The notes: generated by a model not told the origin, from the letters alone. A stretch of DNA of 39,643 nt from an uncultured Roseovarius sp. (GCA_934501475.1 CAKSUL010000014.1:1-39643); one strand, 5' to 3'; counted from the stretch's first letter, positions 1 through 8,948 are shown. Numbers and translations: made by a program.

Positions 1-1598
1 TAAGGGTCTGAAATCCCCGTGAATTCCTTGATCTTGCCTTCGCGGGCCAGTTTGTACAGCCCCTTGCGGTCGCGGCGTTCGCATTCTTCCAGCGAGGTGG
101 CGACATGCACTTCGATGAAGGCGCCGAAGGCCTCCACGTCCTCGCGCACCGCGCGCCGCGTGGCGGCGTAGGGCGCGATCGGCGCGCAGATGGCGATGCC
201 GCCGTTCTTGGTGATCTCGCTCGCCACATAGCCGATGCGGCGGATGTTGAGATCGCGATGCTCCTTGGAAAACCCCAGTTCCGAGCTGAGATTCTTGCGC
301 ACGATATCGCCATCCAGCAATGTCACGGGCCGCCCGCCCAACTCCATCAGCTTGACCATCAGCGCATTGGCGATGGTGGATTTGCCCGAGCCGGAAAAGC
401 CGGTGAAGAACACGGTAAACCCCTGTTTGCTGCGCGGCGGATAGCGGTAGCGCAGTTGTTCGACCACTTCGGGGAAGGAAAACCAGTCAGGAATCTCAAG
501 CCCCTCGTGCAGGCGGCGGCGCAGTTCGGTGCCCGAGATGTTGAGAACGGTCACGCCCTCTTCGATCTCGTCCGCGGGCTCGTATTGGGCGCGTTCCTGC
601 ACATAGACCATATGTTTGAAATCGACCATTTCGATGCCGACTTCTTCCTGATGCTGGCGCACCAGGTCCTGTGCGTCATAGGGGCCGTAGAAATCCACGC
701 CCTGGCTGTTCTTGCCGGGGCCCGCATGGTCGCGCCCGACGATGAAATGGGTGCAGCCGTGGTTCCTGCGGATGATCGCGTGCCACAGCGCCTCGCGCGG
801 GCCGGCCATGCGCATCGCCAGCGGCAAGAGCGACATGGTGGTGGTCGCGGAGGGGTATTTGTCCAGCACCGCCTCGTAGCAGCGCACGCGGGTGAAATGA
901 TCGACATCGCCGGGTTTGGTCATGCCGACGGTGGGATGGATCAGCAGGTTGGCCTGCGCCTCGCGTGCGGCGCGAAAGGTCAGTTCCTGATGCGCGCGGT
1001 GCAGCGGGTTGCGGGTCTGGAAGGCGACGATGCGCCGCCAGCCCAGCTTGCGGAAATAGGCGCGCAGCTCATTGGGCGTGTCGCGCCGGGCGCGGAAATC
1101 GTAATGCACCGGCTGCTGGATGCCGGTCACCGGACCGCCAAGATAGACCGCGCCGGCCGTGTTGTGCAGGTAGTTCACCGCCGGATGCGCGACATCGTCG
1201 GCGCCAAATACCTTTTCGGCCTCGTGCGATTTGTCCGGCGTCCAGCGGTCGGTCACGGTCATGGTGCCGAGGATCACGCCCTCCTGGTCGCGCAGCGCGA
1301 TATCCTGGCCCAGTTCCAGCGTTTCGGCGAATTCCTCGCTGACATCCAGCGTGATCGGCATCGGCCAGAGCGTGCCATCTGCAAGGCGCATGTTCTCGAC
1401 GACGCCGTTGTAATCCTCTTGCGACAGAAACCCCTTGAGCGGGTTGAACCCGCCATTCATCAAGAGTTCCAGATCGCAGATCTGGCGCGGCGTCAGGTCA
1501 TGGCTGACCAGATCGGCAGCCTCGACCTTGAGTTTCTGCGCGCTGTCATAGCTGACGTAAAGTTCCGGGATCGGGGTAAGGTTACTCGACATCGTCAT
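1..1598 (-). CDS. sat/cysC: Bifunctional sulfate adenylyltransferase / adenylylsulfate kinase (partial, C-terminus outside window)
   Basis: This enzyme activates sulfate: an ATP sulfurylase domain makes APS and an APS kinase domain phosphorylates it to PAPS, for cytoplasmic sulfur assimilation. The frame is open from the start to the left window edge (532 codons). The N-terminal two thirds carry the ATP sulfurylase motifs [12 protein letters not shown] and GRDHAGPG. They are followed by a C-terminal kinase domain with Walker [10 protein letters not shown] and the DGDIVR substrate motif. The last visible residues are KEFTGISDP, so only a few dozen C-terminal residues are missing. I chose the ATG at 1598 because GAGAG lies 7 bases upstream; a second ATG at 1592 is in frame. 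A single fused sat-cysC is the arrangement expected in Rhodobacteraceae, which often lack the CysDN type. Identification is very secure. Confidence 0.96.
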   Translation of the reverse strand, partial: MTMSSNLTPIPELYVSYDSAQKLKVEAADLVSHDLTPRQICDLELLMNGGFNPLKGFLSQEDYNGVVENMRLADGTLWPMPITLDVSEEFAETLELGQDIALRDQEGVILGTMTVTDRWTPDKSHEAEKVFGADDVAHPAVNYLHNTAGAVYLGGPVTGIQQPVHYDFRARRDTPNELRAYFRKLGWRRIVAFQTRNPLHRAHQELTFRAAREAQANLLIHPTVGMTKPGDVDHFTRVRCYEAVLDKYPSATTTMSLLPLAMRMAGPREALWHAIIRRNHGCTHFIVGRDHAGPGKNSQGVDFYGPYDAQDLVRQHQEEVGIEMVDFKHMVYVQERAQYEPADEIEEGVTVLNISGTELRRRLHEGLEIPDWFSFPEVVEQLRYRYPPRSKQGFTVFFTGFSGSGKSTIANALMVKLMELGGRPVTLLDGDIVRKNLSSELGFSKEHRDLNIRRIGYVASEITKNGGIAICAPIAPYAATRRAVREDVEAFGAFIEVHVATSLEECERRDRKGLYKLAREGKIKEFTGISDP

Positions 1599-1757
1599 GG
1601 TGTCACTCTCGCTATCTGTCTGCTGGGCCTGCCTTGCGGGCGCGCCGGCCCGGTTGCGCGCGGCATAAAACGGGATTGTGTCGGCTTTCAAGCATGGGCA
1701 CGACAAATTCGCGGAAAGCGGCCAATTTGCCGCGATCCGACAATGGGCCGAAACAGC

Positions 1758-2087
1758 TCAGCCCAGAAAGCCCCATCCGTCCGGCGTGAAACCGTGCGGC
1801 AGGGCGATCCGGGTCGCCATTTCCTCACCCAGCCAGATTGACATGGCGGTCATCGGCTGATCGGGCAACCGCGCGTTGAGATAGGGCGCGCCATTGTCAT
1901 CCTCGGCCTGCGCGCATTCGAATCCGGCATCGCTGAGCGCGCTCTGGGCATTTTCCCAATCCGCATTTGCGCCGGGCACGAACGCATAGTCGATATCGGC
2001 CTCATCGGGCAGGGCCTCGGCCTGAGACTGGATCTCGGCATAAACGGCGTAGGTTTCAGCGCGTTGCGCGCCATAATCATGGGCCAT
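1758..2087 (-). CDS. RraB-type ribonuclease E inhibitor domain protein
   Basis: A 109-residue acidic cytoplasmic protein resembling the RraB (DUF1260) family, whose E. coli member binds RNase E and dampens mRNA decay. It starts MAHDYGAQRAETYAVYAEI and ends DGWGFLG, and has the alternating acidic/aromatic pattern of that fold, with stretches DYAFVPGANADWENA and ALSDAGFECAQAE. It is shorter than E. coli RraB (about 138 residues) but is a complete domain. It starts 4 bases after the trxB stop codon, so the two genes are almost certainly cotranscribed. The family call comes from overall similarity rather than a catalytic motif. The RNase E target is known for the family but not shown here. Confidence 0.75.
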   Translation of the reverse strand: MAHDYGAQRAETYAVYAEIQSQAEALPDEADIDYAFVPGANADWENAQSALSDAGFECAQAEDDNGAPYLNARLPDQPMTAMSIWLGEEMATRIALPHGFTPDGWGFLG

Positions 2088-2091
2088 GGCG

Positions 2092-3033
2092 TCAGTCCTG
2101 CCCGGCCAGCCAGCGCTCGGCCTCGAGGGCGGCCATGCAGCCCATCCCGGCGCTGGTCACGGCCTGACGGTATTTGTGATCGGTCAGATCACCGGCCGCG
2201 AACACACCGGGAATCGAGGTTTCGGTGCTGTCGGGCTTGGTGACCACATAGCCGCCCATATGCGTTTCCAGCACATCCTTGACCAGTTCGTTCGCCGGGG
2301 CGTGGCCGATGGCGACGAACACGCCCTTGCAGGGGATTTCGGTGATCTCGTCGGTTTTGACATTGCGCACGCGCACGCCTTCGACGCCAAGCGGGGCGTC
2401 GGTGCCGATGACCTCTTCCAGCTGGTGAAACCAGAGTGTTTCGATCTTGGGGTGTTTTTTCAGCCGGTCCTGAAGGATCATCTCGGCGCGCAACTCATCG
2501 CGGCGGTGGATCAGCGTGACCTTCGAGGCGAAATTGGTCAGGAACAGCGCCTCTTCCACGGCGGTGTTGCCGCCGCCGATCACCACGATTTCCTGACCGC
2601 GATAGAAAAACCCGTCACAGGTGGCGCAGGCGCTGACGCCAAAGCCCTTGAATTTCTCCTCGGATGGCAGGCCGAGCCATTTGGCGCGCGCCCCGGTGCA
2701 CAGGATGATTGCATCCGCCACATATTCGGTGCCGCTGTCGGACTGGCACACGAACGGGCGGTTGGAAAAGTCGATGCTGGTGATGATGTCGCCGATGACC
2801 TCGCACCCCACCGCCTCGGCATGGGCCTGCATCCGCAGCATCAGGTCGGGGCCCTGCACCTCGATGTCGCCGGGCCAGTTCTCGACCTCGGTCGTGGTGG
2901 TCAACTGACCGCCCGGTTCGATCCCCTGCACAAGGATCGGATTCAGCATGGCGCGGCTGGCATAGACCGCGGCGGTATAGCCCGCAGGGCCGGACCCGAT
3001 GATCAGAACTTTGGTTTTGCGGGTCTCGGTCAT
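2092..3033 (-). CDS. trxB: Thioredoxin-disulfide reductase
   Basis: This cytoplasmic flavoenzyme uses NADPH to reduce thioredoxin. The 313-residue length is typical. It carries an N-terminal FAD-binding GSGPAGYTAAVYASR, the redox-active CATC pair (Cys136 and Cys139), the NADPH-binding GGGNTAVEEALF and the C-terminal FAD motif GVFAAGDLTD. I placed the start at the ATG at 3033, preceded by GAGAGG, because the 30 extra residues encoded by the upstream open frame do not resemble TrxB. It is divergent from an Lrp/AsnC regulator, which makes that regulator a plausible but unproven controller. The RraB-like gene follows 4 bases downstream. Confidence 0.97.
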   Translation of the reverse strand: MTETRKTKVLIIGSGPAGYTAAVYASRAMLNPILVQGIEPGGQLTTTTEVENWPGDIEVQGPDLMLRMQAHAEAVGCEVIGDIITSIDFSNRPFVCQSDSGTEYVADAIILCTGARAKWLGLPSEEKFKGFGVSACATCDGFFYRGQEIVVIGGGNTAVEEALFLTNFASKVTLIHRRDELRAEMILQDRLKKHPKIETLWFHQLEEVIGTDAPLGVEGVRVRNVKTDEITEIPCKGVFVAIGHAPANELVKDVLETHMGGYVVTKPDSTETSIPGVFAAGDLTDHKYRQAVTSAGMGCMAALEAERWLAGQD

Positions 3034-3178
3034 GTCTGTCCCTCTCAAGGCGTGCATTATTGATGTCGGCCTGATATAGACCTGCGCGCGCCCGCTTGAA
3101 AGCCCCGCAATACGGCCTTGCATCGGCGGCGGGGTCGGTTATATCCGCGAAATGATCTTGCGTGCCCGCGAAACTTTA

Positions 3179-3206
3179 TTGCGCGTGGACCAGTCAGTGC
3201 TATAAG
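3179..3206 (+). promoter_or_regulatory. Candidate sigma-70 promoter of the Lrp/AsnC regulator
   Basis: TTGCGC (-35) and TATAAG (-10) are separated by 16 bases and lie 28 bases before the ATG at 3235, in the divergent region between trxB and the regulator. The hexamers are close to consensus. Assignment is by eye only. Confidence 0.4.
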
Positions 3207-3234
3207 AATCGCGAATTCAGCAGGAGCATTCCCA

Positions 3235-3735
3235 ATGGTGTCTACCCGCCTTGACCCGATCGACCGCAAAATCCTGGCCGAGTTGCAGGCAGATGGCCGC
3301 ATGACCAATGTGGAACTGGCCAAACGCGTGGGCATTTCGGCCCCGCCCTGCCTGCGGCGGGTGCGCACATTGGAGGAAAGCGGCTATATTCGCGGCTATC
3401 ACGCCGATGTGGACGCGCGCGAACTGGGTTTCGAGGTGCAGGTTTTCGCCAGCGTCGGATTGCAGAGTCAGGCCGAAAGCGACCTCAACGCGTTCGAGGA
3501 AAAATGCCGCCGCTGGCCGCTGGTGCGGGAATGTCACATGCTGAACGGCGAGGTGGATTTCATCCTCAAATGCGTCGCCCCCGACCTGAGCACATTCCAG
3601 CGTTTCCTGACCGGGGAACTGACCGCCGCCGACAATGTCGCCAGCGTCAAGACCGCGCTGGTCATTCGCTGCGCCAAGGATGAACCGGGCGTGCCCTTTG
3701 ACGTGCTGGAACAGCGATTGGGCAAGAACGCCTGA
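3235..3735 (+). CDS. Lrp/AsnC family transcriptional regulator
   Basis: A 166-residue DNA-binding regulator. The N-terminal helix-turn-helix (residues about 5-65) contains LDPIDRKILAELQADGRMT and VGISAPPCLRRVRTLEESG, followed by the linker YIRGYHADVDARELGF. The C-terminal effector-binding RAM domain covers residues about 70-155. Length and architecture are standard for the family, which typically senses amino acids. The ATG at 3235 has a good ribosome binding site (AGGAG about 10 bases upstream); 39 further upstream codons are open but unlike the family. It is transcribed divergently from trxB. The effector cannot be read from the sequence. Confidence 0.93.
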   Translation: MVSTRLDPIDRKILAELQADGRMTNVELAKRVGISAPPCLRRVRTLEESGYIRGYHADVDARELGFEVQVFASVGLQSQAESDLNAFEEKCRRWPLVRECHMLNGEVDFILKCVAPDLSTFQRFLTGELTAADNVASVKTALVIRCAKDEPGVPFDVLEQRLGKNA

Positions 3736-3741
3736 CGCGCC

Positions 3742-4515
3742 TTACGCGACCTCACGCCCGTCGCTACCGCGCAGCGGTTGGCGCGGATGCGCCAGTGCGC
3801 CGAAATCGGCAGGCCGGCGCAGATGCGGAAACATCGCCATGAACTGCGCGACCATGTCCGGGGACATGGTGTTTTCAAATCCGGGTCCGGGGTGGAATGT
3901 CTCGACCGTCAGACCCGCCGCCGTGATCGTCGCATGCCGGTGCAGCGCCAGATGATAAAGGCGCACCGCACTGGGCGGGGTGACCGAAATCACGTTCATC
4001 CCATCTATGAAATCCTGGACCGGGCGCAGACAGAACTCGCGCGATCCGGGCAGTTTCTGGGTGGTGCGCGCGCCGGGGCCGGCCATCAGATCGGTCATCG
4101 GGCGCGCCATGCCCAGACTGTCGGCCATGACGCGGGTCAGCGTCGCGCCGTGCCCGCCATGGATGCCGGGGCTTGTCGTCATCGAGCCGACCCATAACAG
4201 CGGCGAAGGCCCCCGTTCATGGGTGATCACGCGCATCCCCGGCACCAGATCCTCGATCGCGACGGGGCCCTGGGTGGTGGTGATCAACGTGCCGCGCGCA
4301 AAGGCGCTGAACGCGGCCTCGAATGGCGGTGTCGACGGGGCCATATGGCGCGCGGTCATGGCGCGACCGTCGCTGCGCAGCCAGCTGACCTCGTAGGGTG
4401 CGGTCGGGCGGACCTTGCGTGCAGGGGTGCGGGCGTTGGGCCGGACGGGATCGCCAAAGCCTGTTTCGGCGGTCATCGCGCTCATCAGGTTGCGCGCGGA
4501 GGGGGTATAAACCAT
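3742..4515 (-). CDS. Hint-domain protein lacking the usual catalytic cysteine
   Basis: A 257-residue protein of the Hedgehog/intein (Hint) family that is expanded in Rhodobacteraceae. Residues about 1-65 are a low-complexity basic/proline-rich lead-in. The Hint fold starts near residue 70 with AFARGTLITTTQGPVAIEDL, continues with VPGMRV and ends with LHRHATITAAGLTVETFHPG. Active Hint domains begin with Cys, as in CFTPGT; here the equivalent position is Ala71. Self-cleavage is therefore doubtful and the domain may be purely structural. No signal peptide is obvious. The gene converges with the Lrp/AsnC gene, with a 6-base gap. Its biological role is unknown. Confidence 0.85.
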   Translation of the reverse strand: MVYTPSARNLMSAMTAETGFGDPVRPNARTPARKVRPTAPYEVSWLRSDGRAMTARHMAPSTPPFEAAFSAFARGTLITTTQGPVAIEDLVPGMRVITHERGPSPLLWVGSMTTSPGIHGGHGATLTRVMADSLGMARPMTDLMAGPGARTTQKLPGSREFCLRPVQDFIDGMNVISVTPPSAVRLYHLALHRHATITAAGLTVETFHPGPGFENTMSPDMVAQFMAMFPHLRRPADFGALAHPRQPLRGSDGREVA

Positions 4516-4816
4516 GTTGTGTCACCTGTTAAGGACGTCACAACCGCGTCGGCCCCCACCGACAACGACAGATGGACAATGTCGTTTACATCTTGAATGC
4601 GGCAAAATGGGCCTGAAATTCGGGTATTGTCAAATTTTCGGACGTATTTGGCGGGGTTTTACGGTCAATGATGACGTGCAGCGGTCATTGTTTCAGCGGG
4701 ATGAATGATCCTGCCACAATCGGCGGGACGAATCGGATCATTCCGGATCGTTGGCCCGATGGCAGCGGCCCCTTCACCTGCGGGAAAATTCGCCGCGCGC
4801 ACCAGACCGGGGCAGA
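4516..4816. other. Intergenic region upstream of the Hint gene
   Basis: About 300 bases without a convincing gene, lying between the Hint gene start and the stop of the small basic protein gene. It is visibly more AT-rich than its surroundings around 4560-4700. It contains a short inverted repeat, caatga at 4668-4673 with tcattg at 4687-4692. The Hint gene promoter should lie here, but no clear -35/-10 pair stood out. Confidence 0.5.
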
Positions 4817-4966
4817 TCAGGCGCGGCGCAGCATGCGCGCGCTCAAAACGGCCGCTTTTGCAGCGCGGCGGTTGCCACGGGCAAAGGGCAATGCGGGCAA
4901 CTCATCCCGGCTGGTTGCGATGATCGACTCCATCCAGCGGCGTTGTTTTCTGATCTGTTGTTTCAT
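4817..4966 (-). CDS. Small basic conserved-looking protein, function unknown
   Basis: A 49-residue, strongly basic protein starting MKQQIRKQRRWMESIIATSR and ending with an arginine-rich tail (ARMLRRA). The central ELPALPFARGNRR resembles short uncharacterised Rhodobacteraceae proteins. This impression is from memory and has not been searched. The ATG at 4966 has AGGA about 10 bases upstream. An in-frame open extension reaches 5227 but has no protein-like character and overlaps the end of pgeF. The basic composition would suit nucleic-acid or membrane-surface binding, which is only an inference. Confidence 0.6.
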   Translation of the reverse strand: MKQQIRKQRRWMESIIATSRDELPALPFARGNRRAAKAAVLSARMLRRA

Positions 4967-5135
4967 TTGTTTTACGTCCTCAAATGGGCGGTCAGGCGTT
5001 ATGCCCTCATGACTATAGGGATCACTATCGCGGTGATTTGAGGCGATGTTTTGGCAGTATTGCGGAAAGTCGTGGCGCGCATCGCGTCTTATTGTGGCAA
5101 AGCTGCGGCGGCGCGTGCCGGCCATGCCCCGGGGA

Positions 5136-5891
5136 TTACAGCCGGATACAGGCCATGAGCCGCCCGTAATCGGCCTCACCCGCATGGGTGGCGCGCCGAT
5201 ACGAGTAGAACCGGTCGGGATCGCCATAGGTGCAATGGCGCGTCCATGTCGCCTGTCCCACCCCCGCGCGCCGCAACCGGTGCAGGCCGAAACCGATCAG
5301 GTCAAACAGCATCCTGTCGCCTTCGCCATTGGCAAAGAACCGGGCGTTTTCCATGTCATCGGCCAGGAATTCATCCAGAAAATCAGGGCCGACCTCATAG
5401 GCGGCCTGACTGATCGAGGGGCCGATGACCGCATGGATGTTGGCGCGTGTGGCCCCCAGTTTCACCATCGCGTCCAGGGTCGCATCCAGCACCCCGTCCA
5501 GCGCGCCGCGCCATCCGGCATGGGCCGCGCCGATCACACCCGCCTGCGCATCGCCAAACAGCACCGGCTGGCAATCGGCGGTCAGGACTCCCAGGGCCAG
5601 GCCGGGCGTGGCCGTGACCATCGCATCGGCGCGCGGCCGTGTGTCCAGCGGGGCGGTGATCACCACCACATCGGGCGAATGGACCTGATGCACGCTGATC
5701 AGGTGATCCGGCTCGACCTGCATCGCGGCGGCCACGCGGGCGCGGTTGATGCTGACGATCTCCGCCTGATCCGATGATCCCTGACCGCAGTTCAGCCCAT
5801 GAAACACCCCCGAAGACGCGCCGCCCTTACGGGTGAAAAACCCGTGCCGCAGCGGGCTGAGGTCGTCAGAGGTGAGGATTTCAAGCGTCAT
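5136..5891 (-). CDS. pgeF: Peptidoglycan editing factor PgeF (YfiH/laccase-domain family)
   Basis: A 251-residue protein of the DUF152/YfiH family, formerly annotated as polyphenol oxidase. The E. coli member removes misincorporated residues from peptidoglycan precursors. Diagnostic metal-site motifs are present: HQVHSPDVV, TADCQPVLFGD and AAHAGWRGALDG, with a C-terminal CTYGDPDRFYSYRR. Length matches the family. Its ATG overlaps the stop of the upstream methyltransferase gene by 4 bases (5888-5891), so it is the last gene of the lgt > midA > pgeF operon. Assignment to the family is secure; the cell-wall role is inferred from E. coli work. Confidence 0.93.
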   Translation of the reverse strand: MTLEILTSDDLSPLRHGFFTRKGGASSGVFHGLNCGQGSSDQAEIVSINRARVAAAMQVEPDHLISVHQVHSPDVVVITAPLDTRPRADAMVTATPGLALGVLTADCQPVLFGDAQAGVIGAAHAGWRGALDGVLDATLDAMVKLGATRANIHAVIGPSISQAAYEVGPDFLDEFLADDMENARFFANGEGDRMLFDLIGFGLHRLRRAGVGQATWTRHCTYGDPDRFYSYRRATHAGEADYGRLMACIRL

Positions 5892-6985
5892 GGCTCCAAT
5901 CCGGGCGGGGGGGCGGCACCTTCGGGATAAAGGCCCAGCACCTTGAACAGCGTCCCCATTTCCGCAGGCGCGGTCAAGCGGCGATGTGCGGCGATATGCG
6001 CCTCAAGGGCGTCGCCCTGCAGATTCTTCGCCAGGGCCTGCGCGCGCGCCGTGATGCCCAGCCGTTCCAGGAACACGCCCTGCGGGGTCAGGCGGCTGAA
6101 TTTGCAGGGGCTGGCGGTGGCCAGCGCCTCGAAGTCGACATGCGCGGTCAGATCGGCGGTGCCGGGGCCGTCCAGCGGGTTGCAGGGCGCATGATCGCGC
6201 AGCGCCTGAAACGTATCCCCGAGCGAGCGCCAGTCGCCGTAATCAATGAACAGCGCGGCGCCGCCATGGCTGGCGATATGCGCGCCGATCATCTGCGCGA
6301 TGGCGGTCGCGGTTTGGCTGAACTCGACAATGTCGCCGGGGCGGGTGTCAGCCTCGCGGTGGGTCAGTTGCGGCAGGGTCATCGGCGCGCTCAGCCCAAG
6401 GGCCAGATCATCGCCCGCAAGGCCGACGCAGACCTCACGCCAGCCCGCCGCGTCGCGCTGCACCTGCCGGATGGGCAGGGCGTCAAAAAACTCGTTCGCG
6501 ACCAGGTAGAGCGGCAGATCGGGCAGGGTGGTCACGCTGTCGTGCCAGGTGATGTCATCATGCATCAGCGTGGCGGCCAGCGTCCCGGCCATTGTCGGGG
6601 CCAGCGTCCGGGCCTGTATCGCGCGCAAGGTCGCTGATGCCTCGATCAGATGCAGGCTGAGGGCGGCGTGAAACCCCGGCACGGCGCGTGTGGCGCGCAG
6701 GATATCTGCCATCAGCGTGCCCCGGCCCGGTCCGGCCTCGGCCAGGGCAAAGCGGGGCGGCGCGCCCTGATCCAGCCAGCATTGCGCCAGGCAAAGGCCG
6801 ATCAATTCGCCAAACATCTGGCTGATTTCCGGCGCAGTGGTGAAATCGCCCGCCGCCCCCAGCGGGTCACGGGTGGCGTAATAGCCATGGTTCGGGTCGA
6901 GCAGGCATTTCTGCATGTAGCTGGCCAGCGTGATCGGCCCGTCGGCCCGGATCAGCGCAATGAGGTCAGCCGCGAGCGGGGTCAT
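5888..6985 (-). CDS. Class I SAM-dependent methyltransferase, MidA/NDUFAF7 family
   Basis: A 365-residue protein of the DUF185 (MidA/NDUFAF7) family. The mitochondrial homolog dimethylates an arginine of a complex I subunit during assembly, so a role in respiratory complex I maturation is plausible here. It starts [19 protein letters not shown]. The SAM-binding motif [16 protein letters not shown] follows [21 protein letters not shown], the typical N-terminal signature. Later motifs include NEFFDALPI and FIDYGD. Its ATG overlaps the lgt stop by 4 bases and its stop overlaps the pgeF start. Confidence 0.92.
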   Translation of the reverse strand: MTPLAADLIALIRADGPITLASYMQKCLLDPNHGYYATRDPLGAAGDFTTAPEISQMFGELIGLCLAQCWLDQGAPPRFALAEAGPGRGTLMADILRATRAVPGFHAALSLHLIEASATLRAIQARTLAPTMAGTLAATLMHDDITWHDSVTTLPDLPLYLVANEFFDALPIRQVQRDAAGWREVCVGLAGDDLALGLSAPMTLPQLTHREADTRPGDIVEFSQTATAIAQMIGAHIASHGGAALFIDYGDWRSLGDTFQALRDHAPCNPLDGPGTADLTAHVDFEALATASPCKFSRLTPQGVFLERLGITARAQALAKNLQGDALEAHIAAHRRLTAPAEMGTLFKVLGLYPEGAAPPPGLEP

Positions 6986-7866
6986 CGCGCAGATCGTGCG
7001 CGCGCGATCAGGAACAGGCCGACCGCGATCATCGGCAGCGACAGGATCTGCCCCATGGTCAGGCCGATCCCGTCCAGATGCAGGGCCAGACCCAGCGGAT
7101 TGCCGTCCGTGATGAATTGCGAATCAGGCTGGCGGACGAATTCGACCACGAACCGCGCCGCGCCATACCCCGCCAGAAAGACGCCGATGGCGGTGCCGGG
7201 GCGTTTCAGCGCGCCGCGCCGCCATGCCAGCCACAGCAACAGCACGCCCAGGATCAGCCCCTCCAGCAGCGCCTCATAAAGCTGCGACGGATGGCGCGCG
7301 CACAGTTCCATCACGCCGGGACAGTCCTGTGCCGCAGCGCCGGGAAAGACCACGCCCCAGGGCAGGTCGGTCGGACGGCCCCACAGTTCGGCATTGATGA
7401 AATTGGCGATCCGCCCCAGAAACAGCCCCGGCGCGACCGCCAGCGCCATCGCATCGCCCGCCTGCAGGGCCGGAATGCCATGGCGGCGAAAGAAGATCGC
7501 GCAGGCAACCGCAACCCCCAGAAACCCGCCGTGAAAGGCCATGCCCCCCTGCCAGACCATCAGGATCTCGGACGGATGGCTGAGGTAATAGGCCGGCTGA
7601 TAGAACAGCACGAAGCCCAGCCGCCCGCCGACGATCACCCCCAGAATGACCCAGGTCAGCAGATCCTCGACCTGCGCGGGCGTCATCGGCGCGCGGTCAT
7701 GCGGCCACAGCGCGGGCCGTTTGATTGTGGCGACGACAATGCGCCAGCCGATCAGCAGCCCGGCAATATAGGCCAGCGCATACCAACGCAGCGCAAAGCT
7801 CATGCCGAACAGCGTGATGGTGAAAATCTCGGGCGAGATATCGGGAAAGGGGATCATGGCCTGCAT
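6982..7866 (-). CDS. lgt: Prolipoprotein diacylglyceryl transferase
   Basis: An inner-membrane enzyme that transfers diacylglycerol from phosphatidylglycerol to the lipobox cysteine of prolipoproteins. The 294-residue protein has about seven hydrophobic segments. It carries the family signature [20 protein letters not shown], the upstream HGGFLGV with the essential histidine, and [13 protein letters not shown]. The ATG at 7866 was chosen; an in-frame ATG at 7857 is equally possible, as neither has a strong ribosome binding site. It is the first gene of the operon with the MidA-like and PgeF genes and is divergent from ubiK. Candidate substrates in this window are the lipoproteins at 33751 and 34846. 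Confidence 0.96.
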   Translation of the reverse strand: MQAMIPFPDISPEIFTITLFGMSFALRWYALAYIAGLLIGWRIVVATIKRPALWPHDRAPMTPAQVEDLLTWVILGVIVGGRLGFVLFYQPAYYLSHPSEILMVWQGGMAFHGGFLGVAVACAIFFRRHGIPALQAGDAMALAVAPGLFLGRIANFINAELWGRPTDLPWGVVFPGAAAQDCPGVMELCARHPSQLYEALLEGLILGVLLLWLAWRRGALKRPGTAIGVFLAGYGAARFVVEFVRQPDSQFITDGNPLGLALHLDGIGLTMGQILSLPMIAVGLFLIARARSAR

Positions 7867-7972
7867 GGCGACAGTCTTGCCTTCGGGAGGTGAGGGAAGT
7901 CAACCTTGTGGCGCGCCCGCCTGTGCACCATATATGGGCAAATACCAGAGTGACCCAAACCGGAGACAGACC

Positions 7973-8218
7973 ATGCAGACGCGCAACAAGGTGCTGGATG
8001 ACATTTCAAAGCTGATGACCAATGCCATGGGCGTCGCCCAGGGGGCAAGGGAAGAGGCCGAAACGGCGGTCAAATCCATGATCGACCGCTGGCTGGCCGA
8101 TCGCGATTTCGTGACCCGCGAAGAGTTCGACGCGGTGCGCGCTATGGCGCAAAAGGCACGCGAAGAGAATGAGGCGCTGAAGGCCCGGCTCGATGCGCTG
8201 GAGGCTGCGTCGAAGTAA
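7973..8218 (+). CDS. UbiK-type accessory factor (BMFP domain)
   Basis: An 81-residue protein of the BMFP/YqiC family (UbiK in enterobacteria), a membrane-associated coiled-coil factor that helps ubiquinone biosynthesis enzymes. It starts MQTRNKVLDDISKLMTNAMG and ends in a coiled coil, MAQKAREENEALKARLDALE, as expected. The ATG at 7973 has GGAGA 6 bases upstream. An in-frame ATG at 7934 would add 13 residues. The gene is divergent from lgt. Family membership is clear from the two halves, an amphipathic N-terminus and a C-terminal coiled coil. The ubiquinone role is inferred from homologs. Confidence 0.85.
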   Translation: MQTRNKVLDDISKLMTNAMGVAQGAREEAETAVKSMIDRWLADRDFVTREEFDAVRAMAQKAREENEALKARLDALEAASK

Positions 8219-8525
8219 CGGCTGTCAGGCCGGGCGTGCGCTGCGTTGCCCGGGCTTGCGGTCGCGGCAGGCGTGATGCCTTGATGATGAGCGTCTGCGT
8301 GAGCGGTGAGGTTGCGCTGCCTCCGGCGGGGATATTTAGGGCAAGAAGAAAGCAGGCGCGTTTTGGTCTGGTTGACTGGCGTCGCGAGCTTTTTTGATTC
8401 CGATCCTTCGTTTCCCGGGGGGGGGCGTCCTTTGCCGTTGGTCTGGGGGCGCGAAAGCGGTATGGACACGGCGCGCCAAGTGATGTCCTGTGATCGGACA
8501 GGCGTAGCATAGGGGCAGCAGGACA
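8219..8525. other. Intergenic region with dispersed motif and G9 tract
   Basis: About 307 bases without a convincing gene. It carries the recurring motif at 8319-8353 (annotated separately) and a run of nine G at about 8417-8425. A promoter for the gene at 8526 is expected here but none was clear. Confidence 0.5.
8319..8353 (+). repeat. Dispersed intergenic motif, copy 1
   Basis: The copy begins GCCTCCGGCGGGGATATTT and is followed after a short spacer by GCAAGAAGAAAGC. The same two blocks, in the same order, occur on the opposite strand at 37445-37478, and a diverged version occurs at 29715-29772. It lies 100 bases after the ubiK-type gene and 173 bases before the next gene. Confidence 0.75.
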
Positions 8526-8948
8526 ATGCATGTGATTGATAAATGGTCTATCGGCGCAGCGAATGGGGCTGTGACAGCGCGGCGCGGCTTTGGCCGGTTC
8601 TGGCGCGGTGGCATCGTAGCGGTGTTGATCGGGCAGGGAATTGTCGGGGCGGTCCATGCGGCCCCCGGCGGCCTGCTGGATGGAACCTATGACGCCTTCA
8701 ATTGTGCGGCCGAGATCAGCGATACGCGAATCGTATTGTCGGGCAATGAGGCGGCGTTTTACGAAACCGTCTGCCAGATCTCCAACCCGCAATACCTGCG
8801 CGGACTGGCCGGGGCGACCCTGCTGGACGCGGCCTGTGAGGGCGAAGGGCAGACATGGACGACGCGCTTCATCATGATGCAGACGCGCGATGGCGGGCTG
8901 GCCCTGATGCAGGAGGGCTGGGGCGATCATTACGTCCGGTGTGATTGA
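8526..8948 (+). CDS. Exported hypothetical protein
   Basis: A 140-residue protein of unknown function. An N-terminal basic stretch (RRGFGRFWRGG) is followed by a hydrophobic segment ending GAVHAAPGG, a plausible signal peptide cleaved after AHA near residue 46. The mature part has four cysteines (in FNCAAE, ETVCQIS, DAACEG and the C-terminal YVRCD), which could form two disulfides in the periplasm. The region before the signal is long, so the true start may be further downstream. AGGA lies only a few bases before the ATG, and initiation at 8526 is uncertain. The gene converges with comE, with a small hairpin between them. Confidence 0.65.
   Translation: MHVIDKWSIGAANGAVTARRGFGRFWRGGIVAVLIGQGIVGAVHAAPGGLLDGTYDAFNCAAEISDTRIVLSGNEAAFYETVCQISNPQYLRGLAGATLLDAACEGEGQTWTTRFIMMQTRDGGLALMQEGWGDHYVRCD

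Noticed and set aside
105..1841. A long plus-strand open frame opposite sat/cysC.
   Set aside because: It is antisense to a clearly identified enzyme; its low-complexity, His/Arg/Ala/Gly-rich translation is typical of shadow frames in high-GC DNA.
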